A DNA stretch of 64,000 nt, taken from NCBI GenBank assembly GCA_021234155.1, contig JAJEKV010000021.1, positions 13,579,760-13,643,759 of the forward strand. The letters are read 5' to 3'. This document shows positions 41,711 to 54,087 of this stretch, piece by piece. The position numbers were made by a program, and so were the translations under genes. How positions within the stretch are numbered: the first letter of the stretch is position 1; each line of letters starts with the position of its first letter. The DNA comes from Isoetes taiwanensis (lineage: Eukaryota; Streptophyta; Lycopodiopsida; Isoetales; Isoetaceae). The notes beneath the pieces were generated by a model. That model searched no databases. It was not told the DNA's origin and saw only the letters and a program-made list of their open reading frames with translations.

Positions 41711-42795
41711 GGTCTCTTAGATTTCATCTTATCCCAGATTTCCTCCATAAGGATTTTCTTTTGGACTGCCCACCAGAATTTGTGTTAGGAATCTTGCGGT
41801 ACCCACCCCTCTTGCGAGGCCAAGAATCAACTTCAAGCTAAGAATCAACTTCAAGATAAGAATCATCGATCTCTTATGTCAAGGAATTGAACATTCCGTG
41901 CTACATCACGTCAAGGAATTGAAAACCTCTGTAGCAGATGGGAAACCTACTGCCGGATGCAGCAGGTCGAAGCAAGAATAGAGAGCCTGTTTTTGTTCTT
42001 GCTTAGAATGATTGCCATATGGTGGTCTAGCATTGGATAGGAAAGAAGAATGCGGAATCATTTTTCTTGACGCATTTTAAAAATTCATCAAAAGTCGGAT
42101 TGGCTAAGCATGTATGGACTTGGCAATTCATTTTTCTGGATTCTAATAAGTGGGTTTCTCGCATTTCTTGCATAGTTGATTAGGAAAATTATAAAATTGC
42201 CTTCATAAGGTTCACAAAAGATCTTTTTTCCGCCCGGTTTTAAAGGTGGAGGGGGATTTTTTAATTGGTAAGGATTTTTTTTTTTTTTGTTGGGACGAAG
42301 GTCCCAATTTAGGGTCTCCGTTGGGATAGGGCGGTGGATGGACATATCGACTGATGGCAAACCCTGCTGCTTCAGATGCTTGCTAGATGCTTGTTTGATT
42401 GCTTCAGATGCTTGCAGACTGGTTTGGTTCGCCGGGGTTCAACTCCCTGCCCAGTTCTTCACAGATTTTTGCGTTCAGAGAGGGTTTCTTTCTCTTAGTT
42501 CTTCAATTTCTTGTTCTTCCACCAGTTTCAAAATTTCTTCCAGATTCGTTTGTATCTGATTTTGTTCTTCTTTGTGGTTCCGGATTTAGCAGCCTTGTGT
42601 GCTTGTTCATGTTGATTGTTTCTTATTGTATTGCGATTTTGCATCTTAAACTGATTCGAGGGGATTGATTACCTGGTTCGTCTGTATCAGTTTGAACAGT
42701 CTGATATGCGTTGGAGGTCTACATGTATTTATGCATGTACATGTATTCATTATTTAGACTTGCCAATCTAATGGTTTAAAACCCAATGATTGAGT
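41711..42795. other. Spacer without a recognised gene
   Basis: Two plus-strand frames of ~90 codons (42287-42668) overlap, but neither has a recognised motif. Poly-T at about 42268 and the small repeat GCTTCAGATGCTTGC (42369, 42400). Confidence 0.4.
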
Positions 42796-42811
42796 TAAAA
42801 AAAAAAAAAAC

Positions 42812-42892
42812 ATAAGGTATGGGTTACCCATAGGTATGGGTTAGACATAAGGTATGTAAGGTAAGGTATGGGTTAGACATAAGGTATGGGTC
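42812..42892. repeat. Short tandem repeat (ATAAGGTATGGGTTA)
   Basis: Four to five imperfect copies of CATAAGGTATGGGTTAGA directly beside the left end of the element at 42897. Confidence 0.8.
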
Positions 42893-42896
42893 CTCT

Positions 42897-43709
42897 AATT
42901 ATAAAAATGCCCCTATATTTTGCGTAATTGTCAAAATACTCTTTTTATGCTTTTCATCATTCGATCATTTTCATGAGTTCGATGTTAAAACACGTTTGCC
43001 CGATGATCAATTAGCAGATTTGGAGCAACAATGGCATTCTTTGCCAAAAAGGACCAACTAGCAGACTTGGAGCAGCAATGGCATTCTTTGCCAAAAAGGA
43101 CCCTGAATGCTAAAAAGGACGCTCAAATAAAGATGCCAAAAAGGACCCTGAATGCTAAAAAGGGGGGAACATAAAAGATTTGAGCACTATGGAAGTGAGA
43201 CAATACTTGATGCAAAAGCTACTGGCTTAAAAATTATGTGGAAACTGCTTAGAAAATATATCCTTCAGAGGAAGCAAAATAATCTCTTTTGGTAAAATGC
43301 AAGTGGTCACTATTGAGGATCGGATACTTAATAGCTATGGTTATTTGTGCGAGGTTATTGAAATTGGTTAAAAGGAACAAGATCAGGCGATTTTGGTAGT
43401 CAAGCACCTACAAAATGCATTCGATTTTTTTTGCATGGCTTTTTTCTTGAAAGCAATTACAAACAGACCACAATGAAATCTTTTTTTTTTTTTGAATTGA
43501 TTGCAAGATCCAATTTAACATTCTTTAGTTAACATATCAAAATCATATAAATCATTGCAACTTCTTGCTAATGATGCATTCCTGATGCATTATGATAATA
43601 TAATTGCAAGGCAAAACATATTTTGAGACACATAATAAAAAAATTAAGGCATATAAAATACGACGGTATTTTGACAATTATAGAAAAATATAGGGGCATT
43701 TTTATAATT
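42897..43709. mobile_element. Non-autonomous TIR element, 813 bp
   Basis: The left TIR (42897-42939) and right TIR (43666-43709) are inverted repeats of ~43 bp: AATTATAAAAATGCCCCTAT through AATTGTCAAAATAC, with a few differences. The interior carries a local tandem duplication (about 43006-43160, GATTTGGAGCAACAATGGCA and CCAAAAAGGACCCTGAATGC) and no clear coding region. I could not settle a target duplication. Confidence 0.8.
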
Positions 43710-46500
43710 TTGATTTCCTATAGACTGGGCTTCTTGCATAGTTGATTTCCTTCGTTAAGAAGCGGTGCTAAATTTGGTGGGCGTGCACTATCAAGGCATT
43801 TATAAACATTTTGTTTGTAAAAGATAGATTAGAAGTCTACCTTCATTCATTTGGATGTTTGTTAGGTGTTTGTCCAATTCTAGCAATAAAATTTATAGCA
43901 AAGCAATGGAATATCTTGTGCAATTAGCAACATAGCATGTAGGAGCTTTTCGATTTGCTCTAAGGAGTGGTCAATAGAGTAGGTATGGGTCAATGGTTAC
44001 ACTTGTTAGACCAAAACTTACCATTCCTCACATTTCCATTAAATACATAACGTATCGTGGCCGATGGATGTTTGAATAAATATCAAAGAAAAACATTGAT
44101 GCCTTATGTTGGTATCACAAGCATAAGTTTTGTTCAAGATGGTTTATCCTATATGCTATATGCTTGCTGGAATCTGAAGCAAGGACATTGAGAAGAGAGA
44201 AAGCTTTTGCGTGATGGTATAAACCATCAAGGAAGAAAGTTATTGTATGATAGTAAAAACCATTATTTTCATCTCACTAGATAGATTATTTTCTTCTTAC
44301 TAGATTGATTTTCACAGGCGGTCTTTAGAGAAAATGCAGCAAGGAGAAGCAAATGAAAGCTATGATAATAGCATAGATCAATCATCTAATTGTCAAGATC
44401 AACTAGTAATTCATTGCTTGGGAATCCAAGATTTTATAAGGGAGCAAATAGGGAGATTGTTTTCTTTTGTGGGAAGCATATTTGAAGACATGGTCTTCTA
44501 TTGTGTCCCATGGAAGTGGTTAGATGATTGAAATATGCAAAGTGCTCCATATATAGAGATTAAATGAACTCATATATCACTTGATTTGAATCATTATTGC
44601 GAGAGATTGGAAAAGGAGTCCAGACAAAGGTATACAGCTGGCCAGATATGGCTGTTCTATTTGAGAGCTGAGAAATTTAGGGCGCAAGTTTTAGTGTCTA
44701 AAACATAGTTCATATTAGATTTCTTTTTTGAATTGCATTATCTATTACATCACAGAGTAGATCCTACCTTAAGAAACATGCAACAATTTGGTTTGTTGAG
44801 TATTTTGTTTTTGCTTCTTCCTTTTATCGATTGACAAAGTTGCCAATTCCAACCCAATAAGTTCCTTGTTCTACTTAATTGATTATAATCCGTTTTTAAT
44901 GTGCGAAGGGATCATAAGACTCCCCTTTGTAGAGGAAGCTCGTTCTTATGATTTTGTGAAAACGTTGATCACTTTCTCGATGAGGATATTGCTACGCTGT
45001 TTACTAATTTTCTAAGAATACTATAGGGATGAGCAGTATAAATTAGCTACTGATTCAAAGACCAACTTTTGGATTGGTTCTTAGGCCTTCTGATTTCCTT
45101 GGACATTAAAATTTAATTCCATTCGATTCACTTGTATAACAATCATCATTATATTTGGGATATATCTTCAGTTCTTGGAAATGTAAAAAGACATTACATA
45201 AACTGTGGTATATGGTTCATAGATTTGCAAGATTGTCAACTTGCAAAGGCAAATAAAGGAAAGTTTTGAGTTAATTTGAACCTTATCATCCTCAAAGACT
45301 AGATAGCCTATGAGACTCAAAGAAACAAACAAAGCACAGTCGGTCTTTTTCTATGCAAAGCCTATTATGTGGCCTCATTGTAGTCTACATCTCATTAAAA
45401 TAAGTTTTGCTTTGATATCCAAATCTTTGATGCATGTACTTTCTAAAAGACAAATATGCCAAAGGACATATGATCGGTATTACTTTAGGTACTTATTTTG
45501 TTTCATGCACCCAGAACATTTGATATCAAAACAATTCCTCATTAGTGAAAACCTATCATCAAATCGAACTTGAAGTGAAAACCTGGAAAATTAAAAGCAA
45601 CATAACATTTAGAACTAAATCTCAACGATTTGTTATGACTATGATATTTCAAGTTTCCAGATTAAATTGCATCACATTGTCATGTCTAGTTATTTAAGAG
45701 AGAATTTAGAAACTCTAGAAGCTATTAACATAGAAAACAAATGCATTGTAGAAGCTGCCACAAATAAAATAAACTTGAATATACAACCACAAAAATATTA
45801 CCAAAAGTATTTCTATGTCAGTTTTATGGTAGGATATACTTTAGAAGAAACCATTTTTCTAATATCTTGTGTGGATTATCCTTCTTTACAAGAAACCATC
45901 TTGATTTTTTGTGACGATGGATTAGGCCAGCTGGCAAAGAAATTGATATTTACAAATAACCTCAGATGATTTGATGCTGAAACAATCTAGAATGAGAAAG
46001 GTAGATGACAAACTTTTAGAAAAGCTTTTTCAATTAAATACACAGAAACTACATGTTATGTAATTATTTAATATGTTTCTCTCAGACAATGAATGCACTT
46101 TCTACTTAGGGAAATCATTTTGAGGATTTCTGGGTTCTCTAGATTTGAACTCAAGCAAGAGATTACAAATGTTCCTTCATAATCAATGAAAATTCTTTAG
46201 ATTCTATAGCTTGCAAATAACATGGAATAAATCACTACATCTATATTCGAATATAGCCAAATTTAAATTGAATTGAATTGCCTTTTATCGTCTATGAGAC
46301 GAAATGGCCTATGAGACCCAAACAAACAAACAAAGAACATCTAGCCCATTACTATCTAGGACAAAAAAATACTCCGGCTCTAAAGGATTTTTGAAGAAAA
46401 AACTTAGCAGGAACAAGCTTAAATGAACTGTACATTTGCACATGTCAGGGGCACAATTGATCCGACATGTCTAGTACCTCCTAAATATAAGATGTCAGTG
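43710..46500. other. AT-rich stretch without a recognised gene
   Basis: Possible exon-like frames are at 44334-44531 (after TTTTCACAG; MQQGEANESYDNSIDQSSNC) and 45667-45969 (100 codons; MSSYLRENLETLEAINIENK). Neither shows a known domain. AGCCTATGAGACTCAAAGAAACAAACAAAGCAC-like text recurs diverged at about 46310. Confidence 0.35.
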
Positions 46501-46529
46501 CCCTTGCTGAAGGTTTGTTCAGTATCACA

Positions 46530-47700
46530 TGTAGCGGTTGGTTAGGTGCAACCAGCCTGGCATATCGTTCCCGAATATGCGCAAATGTTCGATAGTTTTG
46601 AAGAATGTGGCACTCATATTTAATAACTCTCAGTTGGCAGCATTGGCAGACCCTATTTTCTCGCAGTATATGCCTATCTTAATTTTGAGGCAGTGTGCTG
46701 CTTCAATGCGAATGAATGCAATCGCTCTCCACTATTTTATGGGTAAATGTGTTAACAAGTACCGCCGTGGACCAATGGCAAGTGTAGGATAAATTTTGTT
46801 TCTATAGCGCGATGTCTTTACTGCTCTAAAGCATTATTATCCCAAAAGCTTCAGGGCATTGTGATCAAAATACTGTTTCAAAATGTATCAAAATACATTT
46901 GGAAACATGCGATTGGAAACATGTATCAAAATACTGTTCCAGGCGATTATGATCCTCATTGTTATGCACTTGTATGCACCCCTATTCCTGCACACTCCAT
47001 TTGGAGATGCAGATGGCTTGTTTCTCCTTCCAGCAAGCTTTAAGACATTGTGGGCCCATAGCCATTGTGTAGGCGAGATTTGGAAGGCGTGAACCTCTCA
47101 TGTTTACCACCATTTGATAGTATATTATGTGATGTTCAAGAGCAGTTCTTTGAAGACGTAGAGACCAGGTCTCTTGCAGAAGAATTTGATATAGGTGTGT
47201 TTGACTCCAAGTACTCGAGTAGAAAGTTTTTCTGTACACGTTCCAAGTCCTTCCACGTGAAAAGTGATGTCATTGGTCCCCATACTTCTATTCCATACAA
47301 AAGCACCAGCTCCACCAACACACTGAACAAGTGTGATTGATATGTCAAATCATAAAGCTTTGCTTTGTTACATAGAAAGCTTTTTAGCCCGTCGTCACTC
47401 GTTGCCTAATACAATATCTCAATATGTAGTAGTAGTGAACTCCACTCCCATTGGACATTTGCATTATTTCCACATCTTGGTCGTCGTAAGTAAAGCAAGG
47501 CCACATCTGTTGCCTCGAAGAAAACACCAAGAGCGCCTTGGTTTTGGCTAAAATGATATGCATTCTAGTGGCGTGACAGAAAGTGCTCAGTGCATCTAGA
47601 TGCTGCTACATACTCATTGGAATGTAAGCTAAAAGATCCATGTCATCCTGACATTTCCGCTGTCAACAATATGTTGAGCAAGCCTGTCTCTTCACTTCCA
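46530..47700 (-). pseudogene. LINE reverse-transcriptase fragment, family 2, minus strand
   Basis: From 47690 on the minus strand: DMDLLAYIPMSM and HLDALSTFCHATRMH, then after stops LFSVLVELVLLYGIEVWGPM, LERVQKNFLLEYLESNT and GSRLPNLAYTMAMGPQCLKA. These are the post-RT regions of plant/animal-type LINE ORF2 (LLYGxEVWG and ERVQKxFL). It is the same family as 55690-57060. Several frame breaks; no upstream catalytic RT motif. Confidence 0.7.
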
Positions 47701-47869
47701 TACGCATAAGGCAATCCTCGAAGTGATCAATCTACAATTGAAACAATATGGGAGAGAGGGGGAACACTTAATGGACTCCAACACTACTGTTGAAAACTTG
47801 TTTGAGCCTGTGTCTTTGCATCTTTCCACTCTTCGGAGGCTTCCAACTGCATTAATCTTTCCCCCATAT

Positions 47870-48422
47870 CCACCTAGCATAAGGGGCTTCTTGCAAACAC
47901 CAAGTTTTTGAACCAAACAAAATAGAAGAACAAAAAAGAATCAAGAACTTCAATTGATGCACCAAAATATTTTTTTTTTTTTTGTGATAAAATGATGGAG
48001 TATAAAAGCTTCAGGCAGATTTAGATATGGAAGAGGCTCTCACCCTCCTCCTTCAGCTTTGCCACTAAGCCCAAAAGAGATGCATTCTACCACAAGCCAA
48101 AGAGAGCAAGCATTTATTTTTCAAAATACTTATACAATACAAAGTTCAATCTAGGCCATCCAAAACACCACTTAATCTCAACCCTCAATTGGACCACGTA
48201 ACTACACCTGCTTCACCAATTAATCTTGACCCTCAATATGCACCAGTTAATCTTGGCCTTCAATTTGCACCACTTAATCTTGGCCTTCCATCTCAATCAT
48301 ACAATTTTAAGCATTGCCCAAACAATTAAGTATGTGATCTCAAAACATTATGGTGTTAATACTGACAAGTTGCTTTCAACACAAGGTCTAACCTGTTCCC
48401 TCTTGCAACTGGCCTAACTTTC
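47870..48422. repeat. Dispersed repeat flanking copia B, left copy
   Basis: It matches 54975-55415 (CAAACACCAAGTTTTTGAAC, GGCTCTCACCCTCCTCCTT, CCACTAAGCCCAAAAGAGAT) and its last ~110 bp also matches 54125-54245. It contains a ~27-bp minisatellite, CACCACTTAATCTTGGCCTTC-type, at about 48180-48305. Confidence 0.85.
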
Positions 48423-49241
48423 TGAGAAAGAAAACAAGTTGTGTCAATGTATCATGACTGTTATTGACAATCCTTATATCACAGATCTTATAGATAGAAC
48501 AAATAAATGTGAAACAAATCAACTAGGGACAACTTGTATCTTTGTTCTCAGATAAGATAATGACATAGATTACATGGAAGACTTCACATGTAATTTTGCA
48601 TTTCAACTTCAATCACCAGACCATTGACATCTATTGCAATGGTATAAGTCATCATATTATAACCATATGAGATATAATGGAATATCACAACTAGTTAAAC
48701 ATTACGGCATCACCAACAATGCATTCTTACGATCTGAGACAACTTCGAAAATCCTCCTCTTGATCTGCGAAAACAGTCTACAAACAGGTAAGTTCAAATG
48801 CTTTTATCTATGCTTGTTTAAACGATTTGGATCCGGCGATTTTGCACCACCGATCGTAAACTTCTCATGGCTTGGCCCCAGTACATTGGGCCGAGCCTTA
48901 TCTAATGAAAATAGTATTTTCGATTCTTTCCTTTCACTTTGCTTTCTAATGCATCAGCATATGTCCAGTTGGATGCTGCCTAGTGGCGTGACATTAAAAT
49001 ACTATCTATCTATCTATCTATCTATTATCTTTCTAGAAATAATTAAGACCTTGAACTATAGTATCATGGTCAAATAATTATTTCCTAGGTCTGACCCTTT
49101 TCATATCATGTCCATTCTATCATTTGCTTGTCTCCAGCATTCCAGAGATAATTAGAACCTAAAGGTTAAATAATCATCTCCTGGTTCCCTTTTCTCTATT
49201 GCTCTTTCATAACAATATTTATCTGACCATAATTCTTCTCA
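48423..49241 (-). repeat. 3' LTR of copia B (819 bp, with an extra 65-bp block)
   Basis: It differs from the other LTR mainly by about 65 extra bp at 48959-49025 (ATGTCCAGTTGGATGCTGCC, then a CTAT microsatellite). Confidence 0.93.
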
Positions 49242-51239
49242 TTCCCCTTTCAGATTACTATTGTTATGATCTATGCAACTTATACCAGCTGTCAGCAACT
49301 TAAACCTGTTACTGCTTAATGCTTTAGTGAATATATCTACCAGCTGAACTTCTGTTTTAACATGTATCAGATCTATTAATCCTTTGCTCACCATATCTCT
49401 TATATAATGCATCTCCATCTCAATATGTTTAGTTCTTTCATGAAGAACCGGATTTCTTGTCATTGCAATGCAGCTCTGACTGTCACTGAATAATTTTGTG
49501 CTTTCATTCTGTGTTATTCCTATTTCATCTAGGAAACGTCTTGCCCAAACGATTTCTTTGGCCACTAAAGTGGCTGCTGCATATTCTGATTCAGCAGTGG
49601 ATAGAGCTATAGCGTTTTGTTTTTTGCTTCTCCAACTTAGTGGTGCACCTCCCAGCATTAAACAATAACCTGATGTAGACTTCCTCTCGTGCAAATCACC
49701 ACACCAATCTGCATCACAGTATGCCTTGAGCTCTAAATCATCTGAATGATATACAAGGCCAACATACTGAGTTCCTTTCAGGTATCTTAATACTCTTTTT
49801 GCTGCCTGCCAATGTCCTTTTCCTGGGTTATTGTTGTATCTGCTCAGTACATTCACAATAAATGTAATATCCGGTCTTGTATTATTTTCTACATGCAGTA
49901 AGCTTCCTATTAATTGTCTATATGGTATTCCTGTCATCTCTTCCTTTTCCTTTTCTGATTGTGGACATAACTGCTTTGATATCTTGCTGCCTGGTACAAT
50001 AGGTGTTCCTATTGTGTTGCAGTCCTGCATATTAAATTTCTTAAGCATACACTGAATATACCTGGTTCGTGTCAAGGATATAGTCTTCCTTTTCCTGTCA
50101 CGTGTCACTTCGATCCCTAAAAACTTCTTGAGCTCTCCTAAATCTGTCATTTTGAACCTGTTTTTCAGAATTCCTTTGCAGTGCTTTAGTATTTCTGTAG
50201 TGTTTGCAATCATTACACAATCATCTACATAAACTCCTATTATGCAGCAACTATTGCATTCCTTGTAAATATAGACATTTCCATCATTTTCAAGCTTGTT
50301 AAAGCCCTGCTCTCTTAAAAAACTGTCAATACACTTGTACCACTGTCTAGGGGATTGTCTCAATCCATAGACCGCTTTCTTTAATTTCCAGACCTTCTCT
50401 TTACCTCTTTCATATCCCGGTGCCTGTCTCAAGTAAATTTCCTCTTCCAAATCTGCATTTAAGAAGGCCGTAGCAACATCCATATGATGTAATTCCAACT
50501 CTAAACTATTTGCCATTGCAATCAGCATTCTTATGCTTGTAAGTTTCACTACTGGTGAATACGTATCATCATAGTCTACCCCTTTTCTCTGTGTAAATCC
50601 CTGAGCAACTAACCTCGCCTTGTATTTAGTATTTCCATCTGCATCTAGTTTCAACTTATACACCCATTTATTTCCTACTACATTTTTCAGTTTTGGCTCA
50701 TCAACAAGATCATATGTCGATGTGTTTATAAATGATTGCATTTCCTCATTCATTGCTTGTTTCCATTTGTTTGCACCCGAACTGTTTATTGCTTCTTCAA
50801 ATGTCTCTGGCACTCCAGATTCTAAAATCAATAGAGCATCGTTAATTCTTTCAGTTTGCAGCCGGCTGCTTTTACCATCAACTCTTCTCCCATAACTTTC
50901 AATATTAATACCCGCTTCATCTCTAAGTTTTTCTCCCTCTGTTCTTTTTTTCTTTACATTTTCAGCATGATGTATAGCATTGTCAATATTCTGACCTACT
51001 TCATGTTCATTTTCAGTCCTCTCTTTTCCATACTCAGAACCTTGTATTGACAAATTATCTATTTCTGAACTGGTATCATCATCTTCTGTCATTATATCTT
51101 CCCCTTTATTCATCTCTGTATCCTTTTCTTTAGTATCTTCTCCTTCACTCATTTCTGTAATCTTTTCGACAGCCTTGTTATTTCTATCCTTACACATTTT
51201 AGGCTTATACAATTCTATAACCTTTAGATTGTTCGTCAT
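49239..51239 (-). CDS. Copia B reverse transcriptase and RNase H, open frame of 666 codons
   Basis: Residues 1-120 are an acidic linker. The RT domain starts near SGANKWKQAMNEEMQSFINT (about 154), has DDTYSPVVKLTSIR (about 224) and catalytic YVDD at 337-340. RNase H follows, with YCDADWCGD, AESEYAA and SDSQSCI, and the frame ends in the LTR-proximal sequence. No stop or frameshift interrupts these two domains, unlike copia A. The Met at 51239 is only the first after the upstream break; the original frame was gag-pol. Confidence 0.85.
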   Translation of the reverse strand: MTNNLKVIELYKPKMCKDRNNKAVEKITEMSEGEDTKEKDTEMNKGEDIMTEDDDTSSEIDNLSIQGSEYGKERTENEHEVGQNIDNAIHHAENVKKKRTEGEKLRDEAGINIESYGRRVDGKSSRLQTERINDALLILESGVPETFEEAINSSGANKWKQAMNEEMQSFINTSTYDLVDEPKLKNVVGNKWVYKLKLDADGNTKYKARLVAQGFTQRKGVDYDDTYSPVVKLTSIRMLIAMANSLELELHHMDVATAFLNADLEEEIYLRQAPGYERGKEKVWKLKKAVYGLRQSPRQWYKCIDSFLREQGFNKLENDGNVYIYKECNSCCIIGVYVDDCVMIANTTEILKHCKGILKNRFKMTDLGELKKFLGIEVTRDRKRKTISLTRTRYIQCMLKKFNMQDCNTIGTPIVPGSKISKQLCPQSEKEKEEMTGIPYRQLIGSLLHVENNTRPDITFIVNVLSRYNNNPGKGHWQAAKRVLRYLKGTQYVGLVYHSDDLELKAYCDADWCGDLHERKSTSGYCLMLGGAPLSWRSKKQNAIALSTAESEYAAATLVAKEIVWARRFLDEIGITQNESTKLFSDSQSCIAMTRNPVLHERTKHIEMEMHYIRDMVSKGLIDLIHVKTEVQLVDIFTKALSSNRFKLLTAGISCIDHNNSNLKGE
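49242..49252 (-). other. Polypurine tract of copia B
   Basis: TGAAAGGGGAA on the minus strand, directly against the 3' LTR. Confidence 0.8.
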
Positions 51240-51254
51240 AACCTACTAGATATG

Positions 51255-51640
51255 TTATGATTGATCTATCATCAAGTTTCTGTCTCTGTTTACTGCAGCT
51301 TTGACCGCTTCTTCCCACAAAAAATTTGGCAGACCAGTGTGTTTTAGCATTGCTCTTACAGCGTTTAAGATTGTTTTCTTCCTCTCAGCCACCCCATTCT
51401 GTTGGGGAGTGTGGCTACAGGTATACTGCCTCCTGATTCCTTTTTGCATGCAGTAACTTTTAAATTTAGAGGACATGTACTCACCTCCTCGATCCGAACG
51501 CACACATTTGATTCTTTTGCCCGTTGAACATTGTTCTTCAGCCACGAATGCTTTGAATGCTTCAAATGCCAGATCTTTTGTCCGTAAACAGCTTTAGTTC
51601 TTCTGCTGTAATCACCTTTTTCCAGTGATTCCATTAACAT
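51255..51640 (-). pseudogene. Copia B integrase core remnant
   Basis: After a frameshift near 51620 and another near 51500, the core continues with KRIKCVRSDRGGEYMSSKFK and THTPQQNGVAERK-type sequence (HTPQQNGVAERK), so the second Asp and the Glu of the DDE triad are present. The frame then meets a deletion after WEEAVKAAVNR. The integrase is not functional as it stands. Confidence 0.85.
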
Positions 51641-53296
51641 TCAATGGTCCGCATAAATCTGTGTGAACAAGTTCAAGAATTTCTTTTGCTCTCTTTGTTG
51701 ATCTTTTGAATGGTAGTCTGCACTGTTTTCCTAACATACAACCTTTGCATATGTATCTTCCTAGTTTGTGATCTTTGGATTGGATCCAAGCTGCTCTTAT
51801 CATTAGTTCAATGTTTTTAGTATTTGCATGCCCTAATCTTTCATGCCACGGAATTGTCATCAGATTTATACTTCCAAGACATTTTATATCCAAACCAAAA
51901 AGGTTTCCAACACGTTTTCCCAAAAATCTTAATTTATTTCCTTCAAACACCTTACAATCCATTTGCTCGAATACAACTTTAAACCCCAAATCCACCAATT
52001 GGCATATTGATATTAAGTTTCTCACTAAGCTTGGCACGCAAAGAACATTTTTAAGATTAACAATCTTTCCTTCTAAGTCAAACAGCTCAAGGACTCCAGT
52101 ATCTTCAATCCTTTGTAGATCACCAATCCCTACTTGAACATGTCCCTTTTTACTTCCTGAGCATTCTTTCAAGATACGAGATGTGCATACTATGGATCTT
52201 TCAGCTCCACTATCTAAAATGAGGAAATCATCATCAATTTTGTTATTGTAAGTTGCAAAACCTTTAAAACTTCTTACCTCAGCGTTCTCATCGATTTCCC
52301 CTTCTTCCAAGATCATTTCTTCAGCTACATTTGCATCAAAGGTCACATTTTTACCTCTGCCTCGTGGTGCAGCATGTGTATCTCTTCCTCTTCCTCCCCT
52401 TCCCTTAAAGTATGAATTACTTCTGGGAGTTGAACATGTGGACGCATAATGCCCTCTTCCATTACAATTGTAGCAGTTTATTTCCTTTGCTAGATTAGGG
52501 CAATTTACTTTAATGTGACCATATTCATTGACGTTAAAACAGAGCCCGAGTTTACCTCCTTGACGAGCTTCCCCTTTGTCTTTGTTTCCTCCTTTTCCTT
52601 TTGCATAATAGATTTGTGCAGCTTCTTCTTCACCCAAAACTTCCCCTTGCTCAAGTTCTGTTCTGAGCATTCTCTCAACTTCTGCCTTAGTCTTGGCAAT
52701 TGTCCTAATAAACATTGATATGTTTCCAAGACTTGATACTGCTCTGGACATTGCTGTTGTGTGTACAAAACCCCTGCTCCTTCTAGATCAGTAATAACAT
52801 TGTCAAATGTCTGCAAAAATTCATTCACATCATCCTTTTCTTTAAACTTTAACCTCCTCAGTTCATTCTCCAAAACGTCAATCTGAGAGGACGTTCTTCT
52901 TTCATAGGTTGTTATCATGTAATTCCACATTTGTTTAGGATGCATTCCCCTTATCTTCAGTACAATACTAGAGCTAACTTTACTCATAATTATACCCTGT
53001 GCTTCCATCAATTTGGCAATGTCTTCATTAGCTACATTTCTTCCAGAAGTCGCACTTACAGTTCTGGACTGTCCCCTTACAGTTGCCCCTTCGGTTGTTG
53101 AGTCTTCATCATCAGCAGATCCACTGCTACTTCCTATACTTCCTCCAACTGCTCTTGTTGGTTCTTCTTCTATTAAATGCCATAAACCTTCAACCTGCAG
53201 CACATGCTTCACCTTTTCTTTCCACACTTGAAAGCCTGAATCACCTTTGTAGACTTCTATTGCATTAAGAAGCCCTGCCCCGAATCTACTTGCCAT
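51612..53296 (-). pseudogene. Copia B gag, zinc knuckles, protease and integrase N-terminus, frameshifted
   Basis: gag starts at the ATG at 53296 (MASRFGAGLLNAIEVYKGDS) and shows ENELRRLKFKEKDDVNEFLQ, so this copy keeps the gag part that copia A has lost. The frame shifts near 52700-52750. The first zinc knuckle is defective (CFNVNEYGHIKVNC has Val in place of the second Cys); the second, CYNCNGRGHYASTC, is intact. The protease motif is ILDSGAERS. The integrase zinc domain (HERLGHANTKN, CKGCMLGKQC) and HTDLCGPL follow. The frame is lost at about 51612. Confidence 0.88.
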
Positions 53297-53315
53297 ATTG
53301 TTTAAAAAAAGCCCT

Positions 53316-53327
53316 GCTCTGATACCA
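53316..53327 (-). other. Primer-binding site of copia B
   Basis: TGGTATCAGAGC on the minus strand, one base inside the LTR; initiator-tRNA-Met type. Confidence 0.9.
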
Positions 53328-53328
53328 A

Positions 53329-54082
53329 TGAGAAAGAAAACAAGTTGTGCCAATGTATCATGACTGTTATTGACAATCCTTATATCACAGATCTTATAGA
53401 TAGAACAAATAAATGTGAAACAAATCAACTAGGGACAACTTGTATCTTTGTTCTTAGATAAGATAATGACATAGATTACATGGAAGACTTCACATGTAAT
53501 TTTGCATTTCAACTTCAATCACCAGACCATTAACATCTATTGCAATGGTATAAGTCATCATATTATAACCATATGAGATATAATGGAATATCACAACTAG
53601 TTAAACATTACGGCATCACCAACAATGCATTCTTACGATCTGAGACAACTTCAAAAATCCTCCTCTTGATCTGCGAAAACAGTCTACAAACAGGTAAGTT
53701 CAAATGCTTTTATCTATGCTTGTTTAAACGATTTGGATCCGGCGGTTTTGCACCACCGATCGTAAACTTCTCATGGCTTGGCCCCAGTTCATTGGGCCGA
53801 GCCTTATCTAATGAAAATAGTATTTTCGATTCTTTCCTTTCACTTTGCTTTCTAATGCATCAGCATTATCTTTCTAGAAATAATTAAGACCTTGAACTAT
53901 AGTATCATGGTCAAATAATTATTTCCTAGGTCTGACCCTTTTCATATCATGTCCATTCTATCATTTGCTTGTCTCCATCATTCCAGAGATAATTAGAACC
54001 TAAAGGTTAAATAATCATCTCCTGGTTTCCTTTTCTCTATTGCTCTTTCATAACAATATTTATCTGACCATAATTCTTCTCA
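53329..54082 (-). repeat. 5' LTR of copia B (754 bp)
   Basis: TGAGAAAGAAAACAAGTTGT to CATAATTCTTCTCA. Adjacent to the primer-binding site at 53316-53327 and to the target duplication CTTTC. Confidence 0.93.
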
Positions 54083-54087
54083 CTTTC

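Larger units (their letters stand above)
48423..54082 (-). mobile_element. Ty1/copia LTR retrotransposon B, minus strand
   Basis: LTRs at 48423-49241 (3') and 53329-54082 (5') begin TG and end CA, and the element is flanked by CTTTC (48418-48422 and 54083-54087). It belongs to the same broad lineage as copia A (similar gag start, CCHC, DSGAERS protease). Apart from one 65-bp block the LTRs are nearly identical. gag-integrase has several frameshifts and a deletion, but RT-RNase H is fully open. Confidence 0.95.

Noticed and set aside
48634-49077. 147-codon and 115-codon open frames at 48634 and 53540
   Set aside because: Both lie in the two LTRs of copia B and are the same sequence twice; they have no protein similarity.
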